Notes: generated from the letters alone by a model not told the origin. A stretch of DNA of 64,000 nucleotides from Actinopolyspora alba (GCF_900112765.1 NZ_FOMZ01000010.1:124001-188000); one strand, 5' to 3'. Positions 26,456 through 35,803 are shown, counted from the first letter of the stretch. Program-made: numbers and translations.

Positions 26456-26662
26456 GTGCACAAGCCTGACTTGCAGGGCGCTCACTGGTTCAAGAGCAGT
26501 CGCAGCCAAACACAGGATGCCTGTGTGGAAGCAGCACTCGTGCCCGGCTTCGCCGGTGTACGCGACACGAAGAACCCCGACGGCGGCACGCTCGTGTTCG
26601 GCATCGGCCAATGGGCATCGTTCCTGGGTGCGATCAAGCGAGAGAACAACGGTCTCACCTGA
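26456..26662 (+). CDS. DUF397 protein
   Basis: 68 residues from GTG 26456. Shows the DUF397 pattern: HWFKSSRSQTQDACVEAALV, VRDTKNPDGGTLVFG and WASFLGAIK. It is the standard small partner of DUF5753 XRE regulators and is presumably co-transcribed with the gene 17 bp upstream. Partner proteins are thought to modulate the regulator. A strong terminator follows at 26678. Confidence 0.9.
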   Translation: MHKPDLQGAHWFKSSRSQTQDACVEAALVPGFAGVRDTKNPDGGTLVFGIGQWASFLGAIKRENNGLT

Positions 26663-26677
26663 GCCTGCTCGAACGGG

Positions 26678-26728
26678 AACGGCCCGCTTCCGGCATTCCC
26701 CACGCGTAAACCGAAAGCGGGCCGTTTT
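26678..26728 (+). terminator. Rho-independent terminator of the XRE/DUF397 operon
   Basis: Perfect 12-bp inverted repeat AACGGCCCGCTT / AAGCGGGCCGTT with a 25-nt loop, ending in TTTT, 15 bp beyond the DUF397 stop. Confidence 0.85.
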
Positions 26729-26827
26729 GCCCAGGGAAAGCTCGTCGACGCAAGGAAAACGATACTCCAGGACAGAAATCAGGGACGAAGCACCATCCGC
26801 ACAGGAGACAGTGGAAGGTGGATTTCC

Positions 26828-28237
26828 CTACTCCCGCAACGCGGTCAACGCGGTGTGGACCATCGTCCGGACTCCCACCAGCAGCGCGCGCTCGTCCAGC
26901 ACGAAGTTCGGTTGATGCAGGTCGTTGGCCGGCATCCCCTCACCCGCCACCCCGAGTCGGGCGAACGAGCCGGGCACGTGCTCCAGGTACCACCCGAAGT
27001 CCTCACCGCCGGAGGACTGCGGTGTACCGCTCTGCGCCTGTTCCCCCAGCGCCTCACCGATGGCCGCTCGCATCAGCCGGGTGCTCTCCGCGTCGTTGAC
27101 CACCGGCGGCACACCGCGCCGGTGCTGCAGGTCGTAACCGACCCCGAGCGGGGCCAGCAGCCCCTGGACCAGCTCCTGCACCAGCGGACCGAGCTCGGCC
27201 CAGGTGTCACGGTCGGCGGTGCGCAGCGTGCCGCGCAGGGTCCCCTCCTGCGGGATGGCGTTGGGTGCCTCCCCGGAACGCACCGCGCCCCAGGCGAGCA
27301 CGGTCCCGGTACGCGGATCCACCCTGCGCGAGAGCAGCGTCGGCAACCCGGTTATCAACGTCCCCAACGCGTGCACCAGGTCGGCGGTCAGATGTGGCCG
27401 GGAAGTGTGACCACCCGGCGAGGTCAACCGCACCTCCACCGGATCACTGGCCGAGGTGAGGGCTCCGATACGAGTCCCGACCGTGCCCACCGGCAACCGC
27501 GGGTCGCAGTGCAGCCCGAAGATCCGGTCGACACCGTCGAGCCCACCCGCGGCGAGCACGTCCAGCGCGCCACCGGGCATGACCTCCTCGGCGGGCTGGA
27601 AGATCAACCGCACTCGACCGGGCAGCGTTCCGGGAGCCGAGGCCAGCGCCATCGCGGTCCCCAACAGCACGGCGGTGTGCGCGTCGTGGCCGCAGCAGTG
27701 CGCCGCTCCCTCGGTGTTGGAGGCGAACGGCAGACCGGTGGATTCGGTGAGCGGTAGCGCGTCGATGTCGGCACGCAGCGCGACCGTGCGGGCGACGTGG
27801 GTCTCCTGCCCGATGTCACAGATCAACCCGGTCCCGACCGGCAGTCTGCGGGGGCGGAGACCGAGCGATTCGAGCTGCTCGGCCAGCAGCCTCGTGGTGC
27901 GGTGCTCGGCGCGCGAGAGCTCGGGGTTGGAGTGCAGCTCCCTGCGCCAGGCCACGACGAGATCGGAGTTGTCGGCCATCCACTCGTCCAGCCAGGCGGG
28001 CCCGCGCCCTTGTCCCGGATCCGCAACCCCGGATCGCACGGGACCGATGGTCTCGCCCGTGACGCGTTCCGGCCCGCTGGAGACGACCGCGGTCGTGGAT
28101 TCCGCCCGGAAGGACCTGTCACCGGGGTCACCGGGTGCCCGCGCGGCGTCCTCCTCGGCGAGTGGGTCTGCGGGTGGATGGTCGACCACGGAGTTGCCAC
28201 CGTGGGTGTTGGGACCTAGCGAATTCAACGCGGTCAC
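26828..28237 (-). CDS. amiA1: M20-family amidohydrolase (AmiA1-like)
   Basis: 469 residues from GTG 28237, which overlaps the TGA of the upstream gene (GTGA). The first 90 residues are a variable acidic tail; the peptidase M20 domain begins near WRRELHSNPELSRAEHRTT. Metal-binding landmarks: GHDAHTAVLLG, FQPAEEVMPGGALDVL and LHCDP. A dimerisation domain with SPGGHTSRPHLTADLVHALG and the C-terminal SSGGEDFGWYLEHVPG complete it. Family enzymes hydrolyse N-acyl amino acids or related amides. Two adjacent M20 genes match the mycobacterial amiA1-amiB1 pair between the Rv3304-like gene and deoD. Exact substrate unknown. Confidence 0.85.
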   Translation of the reverse strand: MTALNSLGPNTHGGNSVVDHPPADPLAEEDAARAPGDPGDRSFRAESTTAVVSSGPERVTGETIGPVRSGVADPGQGRGPAWLDEWMADNSDLVVAWRRELHSNPELSRAEHRTTRLLAEQLESLGLRPRRLPVGTGLICDIGQETHVARTVALRADIDALPLTESTGLPFASNTEGAAHCCGHDAHTAVLLGTAMALASAPGTLPGRVRLIFQPAEEVMPGGALDVLAAGGLDGVDRIFGLHCDPRLPVGTVGTRIGALTSASDPVEVRLTSPGGHTSRPHLTADLVHALGTLITGLPTLLSRRVDPRTGTVLAWGAVRSGEAPNAIPQEGTLRGTLRTADRDTWAELGPLVQELVQGLLAPLGVGYDLQHRRGVPPVVNDAESTRLMRAAIGEALGEQAQSGTPQSSGGEDFGWYLEHVPGSFARLGVAGEGMPANDLHQPNFVLDERALLVGVRTMVHTALTALRE

Positions 28238-29553
28238 GTCACGCCTCCCGACGCGAGGAATCGGTTCGACAACCGTCGAAACCCGGAAGCGGTTCGATTG
28301 CGGACGGCGGCCAGCAAGCGCTCTCGCTGGTCCCCGTCGAGAGCGGCAGCCGCCGCGGTGCGGGCGAGGGCGGCGGCACCGTCGAGGACGGCCCGGTCGG
28401 CCGAGGGTGAAGCGCACGCCGCCGCGAACTCCGCCTGGTGATTGACCGCATCCCCGCACTCCAGGGCGATCATCGGATGCACGGCCGGTACCCGAAGGCT
28501 CACGTTGCCCATGTCGGTACTGCCGATCACGCCCTCGCGTTCGGCCGCACGCGCGACCGGATCACGGCCGAGGTCGACCACGGCGCGGCGGTACGCATCG
28601 GCGAGCCACTCGTCGGAGGACAGCTGGGTGTAGACGGGCGAGACACGCACCACTTCCGTGGAACAGCCGGTGGCGGTTCCCCCCGCCTCGAAACAGGCGC
28701 GTATCCGGTCCTCCAACCGGGCCAACGACTCGGGATCGGCCGCTCGCAGGTTGTACTCGGCCGCGGCCCGCTCGGGCACGATGTTCGGCGCGGCCCCTCC
28801 GGAGGTCACTATGCCGTGCACCATCTGACCGGCTTCCAGATGCTGCCGCAGCAGACCGACGGCCACCTGGGTCACCGTGAGCGCGTCCGCGGCGTTGACC
28901 CCCAGTTCCGGAGCCGCGGCCGCGTGCGCCGCACGTCCGGTGTAGCTGACTCGCAGATCGGTGATGGCCAGCGAACGCGGCGCACACACCTCCGCCGGAC
29001 TGGGGTGGATCATCAGAGCGACCGCCAGCGGATCGAACAGCCCCGCCTCCAGCATCGTGATCTTGCCACCACCGATCTCCTCGGCGGGTGTGCCGAGCAC
29101 ACGCACGGTGATTCCGAGTCGTTCGGCTGCCTCGGCCAGCGTCAACGCGGCCCCGACGGCGGCGGCCGCGATGATGTTGTGCCCGCAGGCGTGGCCGACC
29201 TCGGGCAGCGCGTCGTACTCGGCACAAAGCCCGACGACGAACTCCCCGGAGCCGTAATCGGCGGTGAAAGCGGTGTCGAGCCCGGCCACCGGTCGCTGGA
29301 CGCGAAAACCGTGCGCGGCGAGTGTTCCGGAGACGGTCTCGGCGGCACGGTGCTCGGCGAAACTGACCTCCGGGTCGGCGTGGAGACCGTGTGACAGCCC
29401 CAGCAGCTCGGCTCGGTACTCGTCCACCGCGGCGCGCCACGCCGAAGCGAGGCCCGGGTCACCCGTCGACGGTTCCGGCCCGGCGGAACCGAGCGGCTCC
29501 CTCGCCGGACGAACCGTGTCGTGACCACTGTTGTGCGGGGATTCGGTACTCAT
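28234..29553 (-). CDS. amiB1: M20-family amidohydrolase (AmiB1-like)
   Basis: 439 residues. M20 features: LSHGLHADPEVSFAEHRAAETV, AEYDALPEVGHACGHNIIAAAAVGAAL, GTPAEEIGGGKITMLEAGLFD and GSTDMGNVSLRVPAVHPMI. It belongs to the subgroup that includes AbgB-like and mycobacterial AmiB1 enzymes, acting on amide-linked substrates such as N-acyl or p-aminobenzoyl-type compounds; the substrate here is not known. Translationally coupled to the AmiA1-like gene downstream. Confidence 0.85.
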   Translation of the reverse strand: MSTESPHNSGHDTVRPAREPLGSAGPEPSTGDPGLASAWRAAVDEYRAELLGLSHGLHADPEVSFAEHRAAETVSGTLAAHGFRVQRPVAGLDTAFTADYGSGEFVVGLCAEYDALPEVGHACGHNIIAAAAVGAALTLAEAAERLGITVRVLGTPAEEIGGGKITMLEAGLFDPLAVALMIHPSPAEVCAPRSLAITDLRVSYTGRAAHAAAAPELGVNAADALTVTQVAVGLLRQHLEAGQMVHGIVTSGGAAPNIVPERAAAEYNLRAADPESLARLEDRIRACFEAGGTATGCSTEVVRVSPVYTQLSSDEWLADAYRRAVVDLGRDPVARAAEREGVIGSTDMGNVSLRVPAVHPMIALECGDAVNHQAEFAAACASPSADRAVLDGAAALARTAAAAALDGDQRERLLAAVRNRTASGFRRLSNRFLASGGVT

Positions 29554-29958
29554 TTGCGACCCATAGTGCAGGATACGAGCACTCGTGGCCGCCTCGGACT
29601 CGCCTCGGATAGCTCACCGGTCGCTTCGGCGCGCCGAACGGGCGAAGGAGTTCAGGGGGACCGAAGACCGGACGAAGCCGCCACACGGCCACCGGTGAAC
29701 GAGCGGCGCCATCGGGCGAATGCGCGCTGTGGGCCGGGGGTGTCGGGTGGATCGGCACCGGTCGGGGGGCTTCCCGGCGCCGACCCACTTCTCCGGGCGA
29801 GTGCCCGAAGTCGAGAGGCGAATTCCGACAACGTCACAGTGTCGTCGGTTCGCCACGCGATCCGTCGACTGTGAAACTCCCACAGGATTTCGCTCAGGTC
29901 TAGTCCAAGTGACGGAAAATTCACGCAAAACAGACCGTGAGTTCTGTTAAGCGGGGGT
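29554..29958. other. Intergenic region, no supported gene
   Basis: 405 bp between the AmiB1-like start and the small exported protein. It should contain the amidohydrolase promoter. Reading frames here are Arg/Pro-rich without domain character. Confidence 0.3.
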
Positions 29959-30327
29959 TCAGCTGCGTTTGCGCCACCGAACCATGAGTGACTGCTTGCC
30001 GCGCTTGCGACGGAGCAACAGCACCCCGACGACGAGAACGACACCGAGCGCGCCGATCACGGTTCTGCTGTCCTGCCCGCCCCCGGATTCCTCGGAGGGC
30101 GAGTTCCCCTCCGACTGCGCCACCGTGTGACCGTCCTCACGCGACGCGACGCCGCGCGCTGCGCGGCTCGGGCTCTCGGAAGCGGCGGACTCGGCCACCA
30201 CCGGACGAGCTTGGGATTCGGCGGCCACCGCGACTCCGGACTGCCCCGCGAGGAGGATCGCGAAGCCGAACAGCAACGAGCGGAACAGGAGCACCGGCGC
30301 CGAGCGGCGTCGCGTGGCTTCGGTCAC
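29959..30327 (-). CDS. Small exported protein with C-terminal membrane anchor
   Basis: 122 residues from GTG 30327. A signal peptide (basic start, core LLFRSLLFGFAILLAG, cut near AVAAES) is followed by an acidic Ser/Glu-rich spacer, a hydrophobic helix (TVIGALGVVLVVGVLLL) and a basic end RRKRGKQSLMVRWRKRS. The layout resembles sortase-anchored surface proteins, but no LPxTG-like motif precedes the helix (only GGGQDSRTV). An earlier in-frame start at 30390 would add 21 residues. Function unknown. Confidence 0.5.
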   Translation of the reverse strand: MTEATRRRSAPVLLFRSLLFGFAILLAGQSGVAVAAESQARPVVAESAASESPSRAARGVASREDGHTVAQSEGNSPSEESGGGQDSRTVIGALGVVLVVGVLLLRRKRGKQSLMVRWRKRS

Positions 30328-30613
30328 ACGATCGCCTGCTCTCGTGGGTCGCTTTCGGACAGCACACGCAACAGACAACCGAACCTCCAACCGTGGCCAC
30401 TCTTAAGTGTGACCATTGCACCATATTGGGCACCATGAGTGACTTTTCAGCGAAAAATCCCCCAGATCGGAGCAGAACGACCACCAACGGTCACTCGAAC
30501 GCGTAAGTCTCGAACGCGCAGCCGAGACGGAAGCCGACCGGACGGCGAAACCACCCCTGTGACCACCGCCACACGGTTCCCGGGCACGTCGGTCGGCTCG
30601 CTGCCGTCCGAGC

Positions 30614-30640
30614 GCCGTCAATTTCTCGCGAAATCGCCGC
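30614..30640. repeat. Palindromic element copy B
   Basis: GCCGTCAATTTC-TCGC-GAAATCGCCGC. It lies in the 435-bp gap 30328-30762, downstream of the BCCT gene and beyond its terminator. No gene is supported elsewhere in that gap. Confidence 0.65.
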
Positions 30641-30703
30641 GCCGGCGCAGCGGTGCGGCTCTCGCACCGCCACCCAAACCGCTCAGCCACTCTCGAAAAG
30701 AGA

Positions 30704-30740
30704 ACGGGGCTTCCCGGCCGGTGTGGCCGGGAAGCCCCGT
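30704..30740 (-). terminator. Terminator of the BCCT gene
   Basis: Perfect 16-bp arms (ACGGGGCTTCCCGGCC and its complement) with a 5-nt loop, 22 bp past the BCCT stop. On the minus strand it is followed by TCTCTTTTCG, a partial U-tract. Confidence 0.9.
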
Positions 30741-30762
30741 AGTCTCAGCGAACGGACTCAGC

Positions 30763-32421
30763 TCAGGAGTCGGAATCCTTCTTGACGGAGCCGTCCGAAC
30801 CGGAACCGCTACCGGTGCTCGCGCGCGTCCTGGCGGCACTGCTGCGGATGCCCTCCACCGGGCTGGGCTCACGCTGCACGGCCAGGTTGGGCCGCTCCTG
30901 GCTGAGCGCCTTGGCGATACCCAGGCACATCAGCAGCAGCACGATGCAGAACGGCAGCCCGGTCACGATCGAGGCGGTCTGCAACGCACTCAGCGCGTCG
31001 GCGCCGCTGGCCGCACCGGCTGCGAGCAGCACGCAGGCGATGACGCCCTCGGAGATCGCCCAGAACAGTCGCTGCTGCCACTTCGGATTCGGGTCGCCGC
31101 CGTTGGTGAGGATGTCGACCACCAGCGAGCCGGAGTCCGAGGAGGTGGCGAAGAACAGCACGACCACGACCACCGCGAGCACGGAGGCGAGGATCGAGAA
31201 GATGTCGGCGACCGGAAGCTGGTCCAGCAGTACGAACATCGCCTTGTTGAACCCGGCGTCGACGAGTGCCTGACCGTCCTCGCTACCGGAGAGCACATTA
31301 CGCAGGCCTGAGTTGCCGAAGATGCTCAGCCACACGAAGGAGGCACCGACCGGGGCGAACATGGCGCCGCCGATGAAGTTGCGGATCGTCCGGCCGTAGG
31401 AGATCCGGGCGATGAACATACCCACGAACGGCGACCAGGCGATCCACCAGCCCCAGTAGAACAGCGTCCAGCCGGCCTGCCACTCCTGGGCGCTGCCGTT
31501 GCCGTTGTTCGGGAAGGTCTGGAAGCTCAGCTCCGGCAGGTGCTGGAAGTAGTAGCCGACGTTGCTGGCCAGCATGTTCAGCAGGTCCAGCGTGGGACCG
31601 AAGAAGAACACGAACAGCATCAGGATGAACGCCAACCACAGGTTGATCAGCGAGAGGTTCCGGATGCCCTTGTCGATGCCGAACATGACCGAGACCACGG
31701 CCACGGCGGTGATCGCCAGGATGACGATGACCTGCAGCATCGTGGTGTTCTCGATGCCGAACACCGCGTTGAGGCCCGCACCGACCTGGTTACCGCCGAG
31801 CCCCAGCGAGGTCGCCAGGCCGAACAGCGTGCCGAACACCGCGAGCACGTCGACGATGTGGCCCGGCCAGCGGTAGATCCAGTTGCCGATCAACGGGTAG
31901 AAGGCGGCGGCCGGACGCAGCGGCAGGCCCTTGCGGAAGGCGAAGTAACCCAGCGCGAGGCCGAGCACGATGTAGATCGCCCACGGGTGCAGGCCCCAGT
32001 GGAAGAACGTGAAGTTCATCGCGCGTTGCGCCGCGGCCTGGGTTCCCGGCTCACCGACCGGCGGATTCCCGAAGTGCCAGACCGGCTCGGCGACGGCGTA
32101 GAAGACCAGGCCGATACCCATACCGGCGGTGAACAGCATCGCGAACCACGCGAGATTGCTGTACTCCGGTCGGGAATCGGGGGGACCGATCCGGATCGTG
32201 CCGAAGCGGCTGACCATGATCGCCAACACGAAGACCACGAAGAACGTGGCCGAGAGGATGTAGAGCCACTCGAAGTTGGTGGTGATGAAGCTATTCACAT
32301 TGGTCGAGACCGTGTTCAGATTCGACGGCGCGAGCACGCCCCAAAGCACGAAAGCGATCACCAGGATCCCCGAGGTGATGAACACCGGGGGATTGGTGTG
32401 CTCTTTCAGATGCTGTTTCAT
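30763..32421 (-). CDS. BCCT-family osmolyte (betaine/choline/carnitine) transporter
   Basis: 552 residues with twelve predicted membrane helices. Family marks: WFAMLFTAGMGIGLVFYAVAEP in helix 3, with the MGIGL Na+-site glycine motif of betaine-type carriers, and an aromatic substrate box WTLFYWGWWIAWSPFVGMFI with SYGRTIR (about residues 308-345). A Ser/Gly-rich charged C-terminal tail of about 50 residues is typical of osmosensing in BetP-like proteins. It imports glycine betaine or a related trimethylammonium compound with Na+. It lies immediately downstream of the Mrp Na+/H+ antiporter operon, which would maintain the Na+ gradient it uses. The substrate is inferred. Confidence 0.93.
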   Translation of the reverse strand: MKQHLKEHTNPPVFITSGILVIAFVLWGVLAPSNLNTVSTNVNSFITTNFEWLYILSATFFVVFVLAIMVSRFGTIRIGPPDSRPEYSNLAWFAMLFTAGMGIGLVFYAVAEPVWHFGNPPVGEPGTQAAAQRAMNFTFFHWGLHPWAIYIVLGLALGYFAFRKGLPLRPAAAFYPLIGNWIYRWPGHIVDVLAVFGTLFGLATSLGLGGNQVGAGLNAVFGIENTTMLQVIVILAITAVAVVSVMFGIDKGIRNLSLINLWLAFILMLFVFFFGPTLDLLNMLASNVGYYFQHLPELSFQTFPNNGNGSAQEWQAGWTLFYWGWWIAWSPFVGMFIARISYGRTIRNFIGGAMFAPVGASFVWLSIFGNSGLRNVLSGSEDGQALVDAGFNKAMFVLLDQLPVADIFSILASVLAVVVVVLFFATSSDSGSLVVDILTNGGDPNPKWQQRLFWAISEGVIACVLLAAGAASGADALSALQTASIVTGLPFCIVLLLMCLGIAKALSQERPNLAVQREPSPVEGIRSSAARTRASTGSGSGSDGSVKKDSDS

Positions 32422-32628
32422 TACTGTACGTCACCTTTCCAGCGCATATCGACACAATTGCCATCTGCGCCGTAAGCAACCAAAGATCGCAACGGACGCG
32501 TTCGGCCACTGTGGTGGCTTCCCCAGCGCGGACCGCATATCACAGCGAACCACGGTAAAGACTGTTCCGCCGAATGTGAAACTCCAGCGCCAAACGATAT
32601 GCAGTTGAAACACGAGAAATGTCGCCGG

Positions 32629-32979
32629 TCACAAAGTCCGACCGCGTTCGTGCTCGATCCGTCGCGCAAGGTGGTCGGTGTCGAGAGTTTCACGGCGAAC
32701 ACTGCCCGCCCGGTAGGCGGCACGCCCGACGAGCTGCGCCAACACCGGTGCCGTGATGGCCTGGAACAACCCGACCAGAATGAGCCCCGAGGCGTATCGC
32801 ACTTCCAGATGTACCGCGCTGCCGAGCAGTATCAACACCAGGCCCAGGGTTTGCGGCTTGGTCGCCGCCTGCAGCCGAGCCGCGACATCGGGAAAAGTCA
32901 ACAATCCTATCGCACCGAACAGACAGGACACGGCACCGGCTATCAGACATACCGCCGAGAACAGATCCAGCCAGCTCAT
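32629..32979 (-). CDS. mrpG: Mrp Na+/H+ antiporter subunit G
   Basis: 116 residues from ATG 32979, overlapping the mrpF stop (ATGA). Three membrane segments and the MrpG/MnhG pattern LFGAIGLLTFPDVAARLQAATKPQTLGLVLILLG. The hydrophilic C-terminus holds ETLDTDHLARRIEHERGRTL. Last gene of the operon; a small accessory subunit needed for the assembled complex. Confidence 0.92.
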   Translation of the reverse strand: MSWLDLFSAVCLIAGAVSCLFGAIGLLTFPDVAARLQAATKPQTLGLVLILLGSAVHLEVRYASGLILVGLFQAITAPVLAQLVGRAAYRAGSVRRETLDTDHLARRIEHERGRTL

Positions 32980-33245
32980 CGATGCGACTCCTTCTTCTCG
33001 ACGAGACGAGCGGCGCTGACCGAACCGATAAACGCCAGCAGGGCGAATGCCGCGGCCAACGCGACATTCGATCCGTCCTCGTTCATGCCCATCCCCACAC
33101 ATGTGGCGGCGACGATCAACGTGATGAACACGTCCAACGCCACTATGCGATCCAAAGTGCCCCGTCCGAGCAGCAAACGCACCAGAGAAAGCAATCCGGC
33201 CAGACACAACAAACCGAATGTGATAGCGAACACCACGCCCATCAT
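32976..33245 (-). CDS. mrpF: Mrp Na+/H+ antiporter subunit F
   Basis: 89 residues, three helices. ATG 33245 overlaps the mrpE stop. Signature GRGTLDRIVALDVFITLIVA, with the conserved DR and LD of MrpF, and a polar C-terminal VEKKESHR. Coupled on both sides. Confidence 0.92.
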   Translation of the reverse strand: MMGVVFAITFGLLCLAGLLSLVRLLLGRGTLDRIVALDVFITLIVAATCVGMGMNEDGSNVALAAAFALLAFIGSVSAARLVEKKESHR

Positions 33246-33865
33246 CCGACCTCCGACCGATGATTCCGATCCACCATCCGCACCTGCTCGCCCGTTCCCA
33301 CCGCGCGAACCACCCGGCGTTCCCAGCCGAGCACCTCACGCCGCACCCGATCGGTGGCGTGTGCCCCCGCACCGAGCGCGTAGACGTAACAGATCCGGTT
33401 GGCTCGGTCGATCTGCAGCACGAAATTGCCGGGGGCGAGCGAGACCGCGTTGGCCACCATCGCCATCAGGTGATCCGAGTCGGTGACCAGCGTCACCGCC
33501 ACGATCGACGCCCGCACTCGCGGCCCCCGCACGACCGCCTCGAAAGCCACTCGCCCGGTGGAGACCACCAGATCCCATGCCAGGAAGAGCACGAGCTGAC
33601 CGGCGCGCAGCGGACGCAGCCGGATGTCGGTGGCGATCGGCGGTGCCGGGAAGAACCCGATGACGAGCAGCCCCACCACGATCCCGAAGCAGACCGTGCC
33701 GAGATCGTAGGTCCCCCAGAGCAGCAACCAGACCAGCACCAGCCAGACCAGCAGCGGCAACCTGCGGACGGCTCTCCCGATCGGGTGCCGTCTGCTGACC
33801 ACGTGCTCGCCGCCAGGGCGGCGCCGGTGCCGGTGGCGCGGTTCGGGATCAACCACCGGAATCAC
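33242..33865 (-). CDS. mrpE: Mrp Na+/H+ antiporter subunit E
   Basis: 207 residues from ATG 33865, overlapping mrpD by 17 bp; a GTG at codon 22 (before the SRRHPIGRAVRRLPL stretch) is an alternative start. Two to three membrane segments (LPLLVWLVLVWLLLWGTYDL), then the soluble MnhE core LAWDLVVSTGRVAFEAV, VTDSDHLMAMVANAVSLAPGNFVLQID and VYALGAGAHATD. It resembles MrpE of other actinobacteria. A His/Arg-rich N-terminus is odd but may be non-coding if the later start is used. Confidence 0.88.
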   Translation of the reverse strand: MIPVVDPEPRHRHRRRPGGEHVVSRRHPIGRAVRRLPLLVWLVLVWLLLWGTYDLGTVCFGIVVGLLVIGFFPAPPIATDIRLRPLRAGQLVLFLAWDLVVSTGRVAFEAVVRGPRVRASIVAVTLVTDSDHLMAMVANAVSLAPGNFVLQIDRANRICYVYALGAGAHATDRVRREVLGWERRVVRAVGTGEQVRMVDRNHRSEVG

Positions 33866-35384
33866 CTCCCAACACCGCCGTGCGGTACGCCTCCCCGGTG
33901 ATCAGGTCGGTGGCGGCACGCCGGCTGACCTCGGCGAGCGGTCCGGCGAGTGCCGCGACGAGCACGGTGGACAGCACCAGCACCCCGGTGGCCCGCACCA
34001 TCCCCGGCGAGGTGTCCCCGGTACCGACGACGAGTTCGTCGGTGGGGTCGGGATCGCCCTCGGGGTCACGCACCTGGCCCCAGAAGGCCCGGCTCCACAC
34101 CCGGGCCACCGCGTAGAGCGTGAGCAGGCTGGTCAGCACCACGACACCGGTGGCCACGTAGCCCCAGACCGTGCCGACCCCGATCCCGGACCGCAGCAAG
34201 GCGAGCTTGGCGACGAAGCCGGAGAACGGTGGCACTCCGGCCAGGCTCAACGCGGGCACGGCGAACAGCACGGCCACCAGTGGGGATATCTTGGCCAGAC
34301 CCCCCATCCTGCTCAGCGCGACCGTTCCGGTGTAGCGGGTGATCAGACCACTGACCAGGAACAGCGTCGCCTGCACCGTGATGTGGTGCACGATGTAGAG
34401 GATCACCCCGGTCAGCCCGGCGATGTCGTAGACGCCGAGTCCGAACAGCATGAACCCGATGTGGCTCACGAGCAGGAACGACAGCATCCGGTTGAGGTCG
34501 TTCTGCGCGAGCGCGCCGAGCGCGCCGACGATCATCGTCGCCATCGCCAGCGTGAGCATCAGCGGCCAGCTCGGTTCGCGTTCGAAGACCAGGATCTGGG
34601 TGCGGATCATGGCGTAGATACCGACCTTGGTCAGCAACGCGGCGAGGATGGCGGTGATCGGCGCGGGCGCGTTGGGGTAGCTGTCCGGCAGCCAGAAGTG
34701 CAGCGGAACCATGGCCGACTTGACGCCGAACACGATGACCATCAGCAGCGCGAGCGCGCGCACCGGCGCGGGCGGCAGTTGCCCCATCTCCAGGGCGAGG
34801 TCGGCCAGGTTCACCGTGCCGGTGGCGGCGTAGACCAGCCCGATCATGGTCAGGAACAGCACCGAGGAGGACAGGCTCACGATCGTGTAAGTCATCCCGG
34901 CCCGCACCCGGCTCGCGGTGGTGCGCCGATTGATCAACACGTAGGAGGAGGCGAGCATGATCTCGAACGCCACGAACAGGTTGAACAGGTCACCGGTCAA
35001 ATAGGCCAGTGACACTCCCGAGCACAGCACCAGGTAGATGGGGTGGAAGGTGGTGCTGGCGGTTCCGCGCCCGTAGTCGGTGATGCGCTGACCGATGGAG
35101 TACAGCAGCACCGCGAACATCACGATCACGCTGATCAGCAGCAGCAGCGCGGCCAACCGGTCGGCCACGAGCGCGATCCCGACCGGAGCGGCCCAACCGC
35201 CGAGGTGCAGCACCAGCGGTCCGTGCACATCGGCGAAGTACAGCAGCACAGCCGCGTCCACGACGATCACGCCGAGTACCAGCAGCCCGAGCAGGCGTTG
35301 CACGTCGGCGAACCGTCCGAACGCCATGGACAGTCCGGCCGCCGCCAGCGGAAGCAGCACCGGAACGGCTACCAGTTCGCTCAC
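33849..35384 (-). CDS. mrpD: Mrp Na+/H+ antiporter subunit D
   Basis: 511 residues from GTG 35384, overlapping the mrpC stop (GTGA). A NuoL/M/N-like proton-pumping fold of about 14 helices; the segments MVPLHFWLPDSYPNAPAPITAILAAL, KVGIYAMIR and HITVQATLFLVSGLI contain the conserved lysines and histidines of antiporter-like subunits. One of the two large ion-translocating subunits, the other being MrpA. Together they exchange Na+ for H+ across the plasma membrane. Confidence 0.93.
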   Translation of the reverse strand: MSELVAVPVLLPLAAAGLSMAFGRFADVQRLLGLLVLGVIVVDAAVLLYFADVHGPLVLHLGGWAAPVGIALVADRLAALLLLISVIVMFAVLLYSIGQRITDYGRGTASTTFHPIYLVLCSGVSLAYLTGDLFNLFVAFEIMLASSYVLINRRTTASRVRAGMTYTIVSLSSSVLFLTMIGLVYAATGTVNLADLALEMGQLPPAPVRALALLMVIVFGVKSAMVPLHFWLPDSYPNAPAPITAILAALLTKVGIYAMIRTQILVFEREPSWPLMLTLAMATMIVGALGALAQNDLNRMLSFLLVSHIGFMLFGLGVYDIAGLTGVILYIVHHITVQATLFLVSGLITRYTGTVALSRMGGLAKISPLVAVLFAVPALSLAGVPPFSGFVAKLALLRSGIGVGTVWGYVATGVVVLTSLLTLYAVARVWSRAFWGQVRDPEGDPDPTDELVVGTGDTSPGMVRATGVLVLSTVLVAALAGPLAEVSRRAATDLITGEAYRTAVLGGDSGG

Positions 35385-35803
35385 CGGGTGGCCTCCGAAT
35401 CCAGTTCCCGCTCGGTCTCCTCGTCCGCCTCGGCCAACTCGGCCTCCAGCCTGCGGATCCTGCGGTCCTCCACGTCGTCCTGCACCTCGTCGTGCCCGAG
35501 CAACTGCCAGGCGCGGTAGGCGAGGGCGAGCAGGAACGTGGTCAACGCGAAGGTGATGACGATGGCCGTGAGAGCCATGGCCTGCGGCAACGGATCGGCC
35601 ATCCGCTCGATCGGGGCATCGCCGAGCATCGGGGGGCGTCCGGCCTGACTGCCACCCGCCAGTTGCAACAGCAGGTTGGCGCCGTGCCCGAGGATCACGA
35701 TGCCCAGCAGCACGCGCATCAGGGAACGCTGCAGCAGCAGGTAGAACCCGGTGGCGTAGAGCCCGCCGAGCACGATCGCCATCGTCAGGTTCACGGTGTT
35801 CAT
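35381..35803 (-). CDS. mrpC: Mrp Na+/H+ antiporter subunit C
   Basis: 140 residues from ATG 35803, overlapping mrpB (ATGA). A NuoK-like three-helix protein: MAIVLGGLYATGFYLLLQRSLMRVLLGIVILGHGANLLLQLAGG, ADPLPQAMALTAIVITFALTTFLLAL. The acidic C-terminal tail of about 30 residues (DDVEDRRIRRLEAELAEADEETE) is longer than usual and probably forms a helical cytoplasmic extension. Confidence 0.93.
   Translation of the reverse strand: MNTVNLTMAIVLGGLYATGFYLLLQRSLMRVLLGIVILGHGANLLLQLAGGSQAGRPPMLGDAPIERMADPLPQAMALTAIVITFALTTFLLALAYRAWQLLGHDEVQDDVEDRRIRRLEAELAEADEETERELDSEATR

Noticed and set aside
29614-29928. 104-codon minus-strand ORF upstream of the AmiB1-like gene
   Set aside because: Arg/Pro/Ser-rich with no ribosome site; looks like non-coding high-GC sequence.
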